Under the pieces are notes generated by a model. The model did no database searches. It had not been told where the DNA came from and worked only from the letters and a program-made list of their open reading frames with translations. The position numbers and the translations under genes are program-made. A stretch of DNA of 64,000 nt from Methylobacterium sp. UNC378MF (lineage in GTDB: Bacteria; Pseudomonadota; Alphaproteobacteria; Rhizobiales; Beijerinckiaceae), in assembly GCF_900103195.1 (NCBI RefSeq), contig NZ_FMWU01000001.1:1-64000 (forward strand). Direction: 5' to 3'. Shown one piece after another: positions 63,655 through 64,000 of the stretch (position 1 is its first letter; each line of letters starts with the position of its first letter).

Positions 63655-63704
63655 CACACCTGCATCATCAAGAGCAATACCTCAGCCATCTTGTGCGGCC
63701 CAAG

Positions 63705-63738
63705 AATTTTACGGGCTATTCAGGCGATTTGTAAAATT
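63705..63738. promoter_or_regulatory. Inverted repeat upstream of PilZ gene
   Basis: AATTTTAC and GTAAAATT are perfect 8-bp inverted arms with an 18-nt spacer in an AT-rich stretch, about 50 bp before the PilZ gene start. It may be an operator. No gene is recognised elsewhere in 63655-63957. Confidence 0.4.
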
Positions 63739-63957
63739 GAACTTATCCCGGCCCTTGTCGAACCCCCTCCGCCGCCCGAGCCGCCGGACCTGATCGGCCC
63801 GTGGCGCAAAACTGGATACAAGATGCATCGTGATCGAATGGCACGGATGCTGCCTGGGATTGTGCATGCCACGTGGCCGCGCGACAGTGTCGGGCGCCCG
63901 GTGGATCGGCCACGGCCAATCCCTCCCGTCCCTCTCGCCTGCATCCGGACCGGTCTG

Positions 63958-64000
63958 ATGTTGCGTTTCGCCGCCTGTCTCCTCGCCGGGATCGCCCTCA
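63958..64000 (+). CDS. Start of a secreted protein gene (cut by window edge)
   Basis: ATG 63958 opens a frame of 14 residues to the window end: MLRFAACLLAGIAL, the start of a signal peptide. Its identity cannot be known from this fragment. Confidence 0.4.
   Translation, partial: MLRFAACLLAGIAL

Overview
The window reads as chromosomal DNA of a GC-rich alphaproteobacterium, most probably Methylobacterium or Methylorubrum. This is inferred from the tig-clpP-clpX-lon order, PII with both GSI and GSII glutamine synthetases, polyhydroxybutyrate genes with the PhaR regulator, tandem Porin_2-type porins, and many small proteins of a kind typical of the genus. No rRNA genes, CRISPR arrays or replication origin were seen. 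There are two tRNA genes, tRNA-Val(TAC) and tRNA-Leu(TAG).

Region by region. 1-1945 is an accessory segment on the 3' side of tRNA-Val: the start of an IS630-type transposase, four tightly packed tiny genes, and a protein that joins an integrase-arm-like N-terminus to a GIY-YIG (T5orf172-like) domain. 2.0-9.4 kb is core protein quality control: lon, clpX, clpP and tig, with tRNA-Leu upstream of tig. 9.5-12.5 kb holds a multicopper-oxidase-like protein that lacks several copper ligands, and the bifunctional NAD(P)HX repair enzyme. 12.6-16.6 kb is nitrogen assimilation: glnB/glnK, glnII and glnA. 16.7-22 kb holds assorted housekeeping and small membrane or secreted proteins. 22.3-25.2 kb is the PHB module phaB, phaA and phaR. 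25.3-32.3 kb holds rpmF, a ComEA-like protein, a divergent PEP carboxylase, and an SPFH/NfeD pair. 32.7-36.0 kb is a three-gene glycosyltransferase set. 36.5-40.9 kb is an RND efflux pair. 41-47 kb holds membrane proteins, TspO, a Cys/Met-metabolism PLP enzyme and glutaryl-CoA dehydrogenase. 47.9-51.0 kb is addB, without addA beside it. 51.2-56.2 kb is a tricarboxylate or tricarballylate utilisation locus: a TcuA-like dehydrogenase, a GntR regulator, a TcuC-like MFS carrier and a 2HCT citrate-type carrier. 56.5-60.7 kb carries two paralogous porins of equal length, separated by an AT-rich, palindrome-dense regulatory stretch. 61-64 kb holds an exported protein, a ModE-like DNA-binding protein, HupE/UreJ and a PilZ protein, and ends in a truncated secreted protein gene.

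Most of the window is ordinary core genome. The parts most worth a second look are the tRNA-Val island with its integrase-arm/GIY-YIG fusion, the copper-ligand-poor oxidase, the PEP carboxylase with a changed active site, the orphan addB, the Tcu-like locus lacking tcuB, and the AT-rich inverted-repeat region upstream of the first porin. No clearly unprecedented multigene system was identified.
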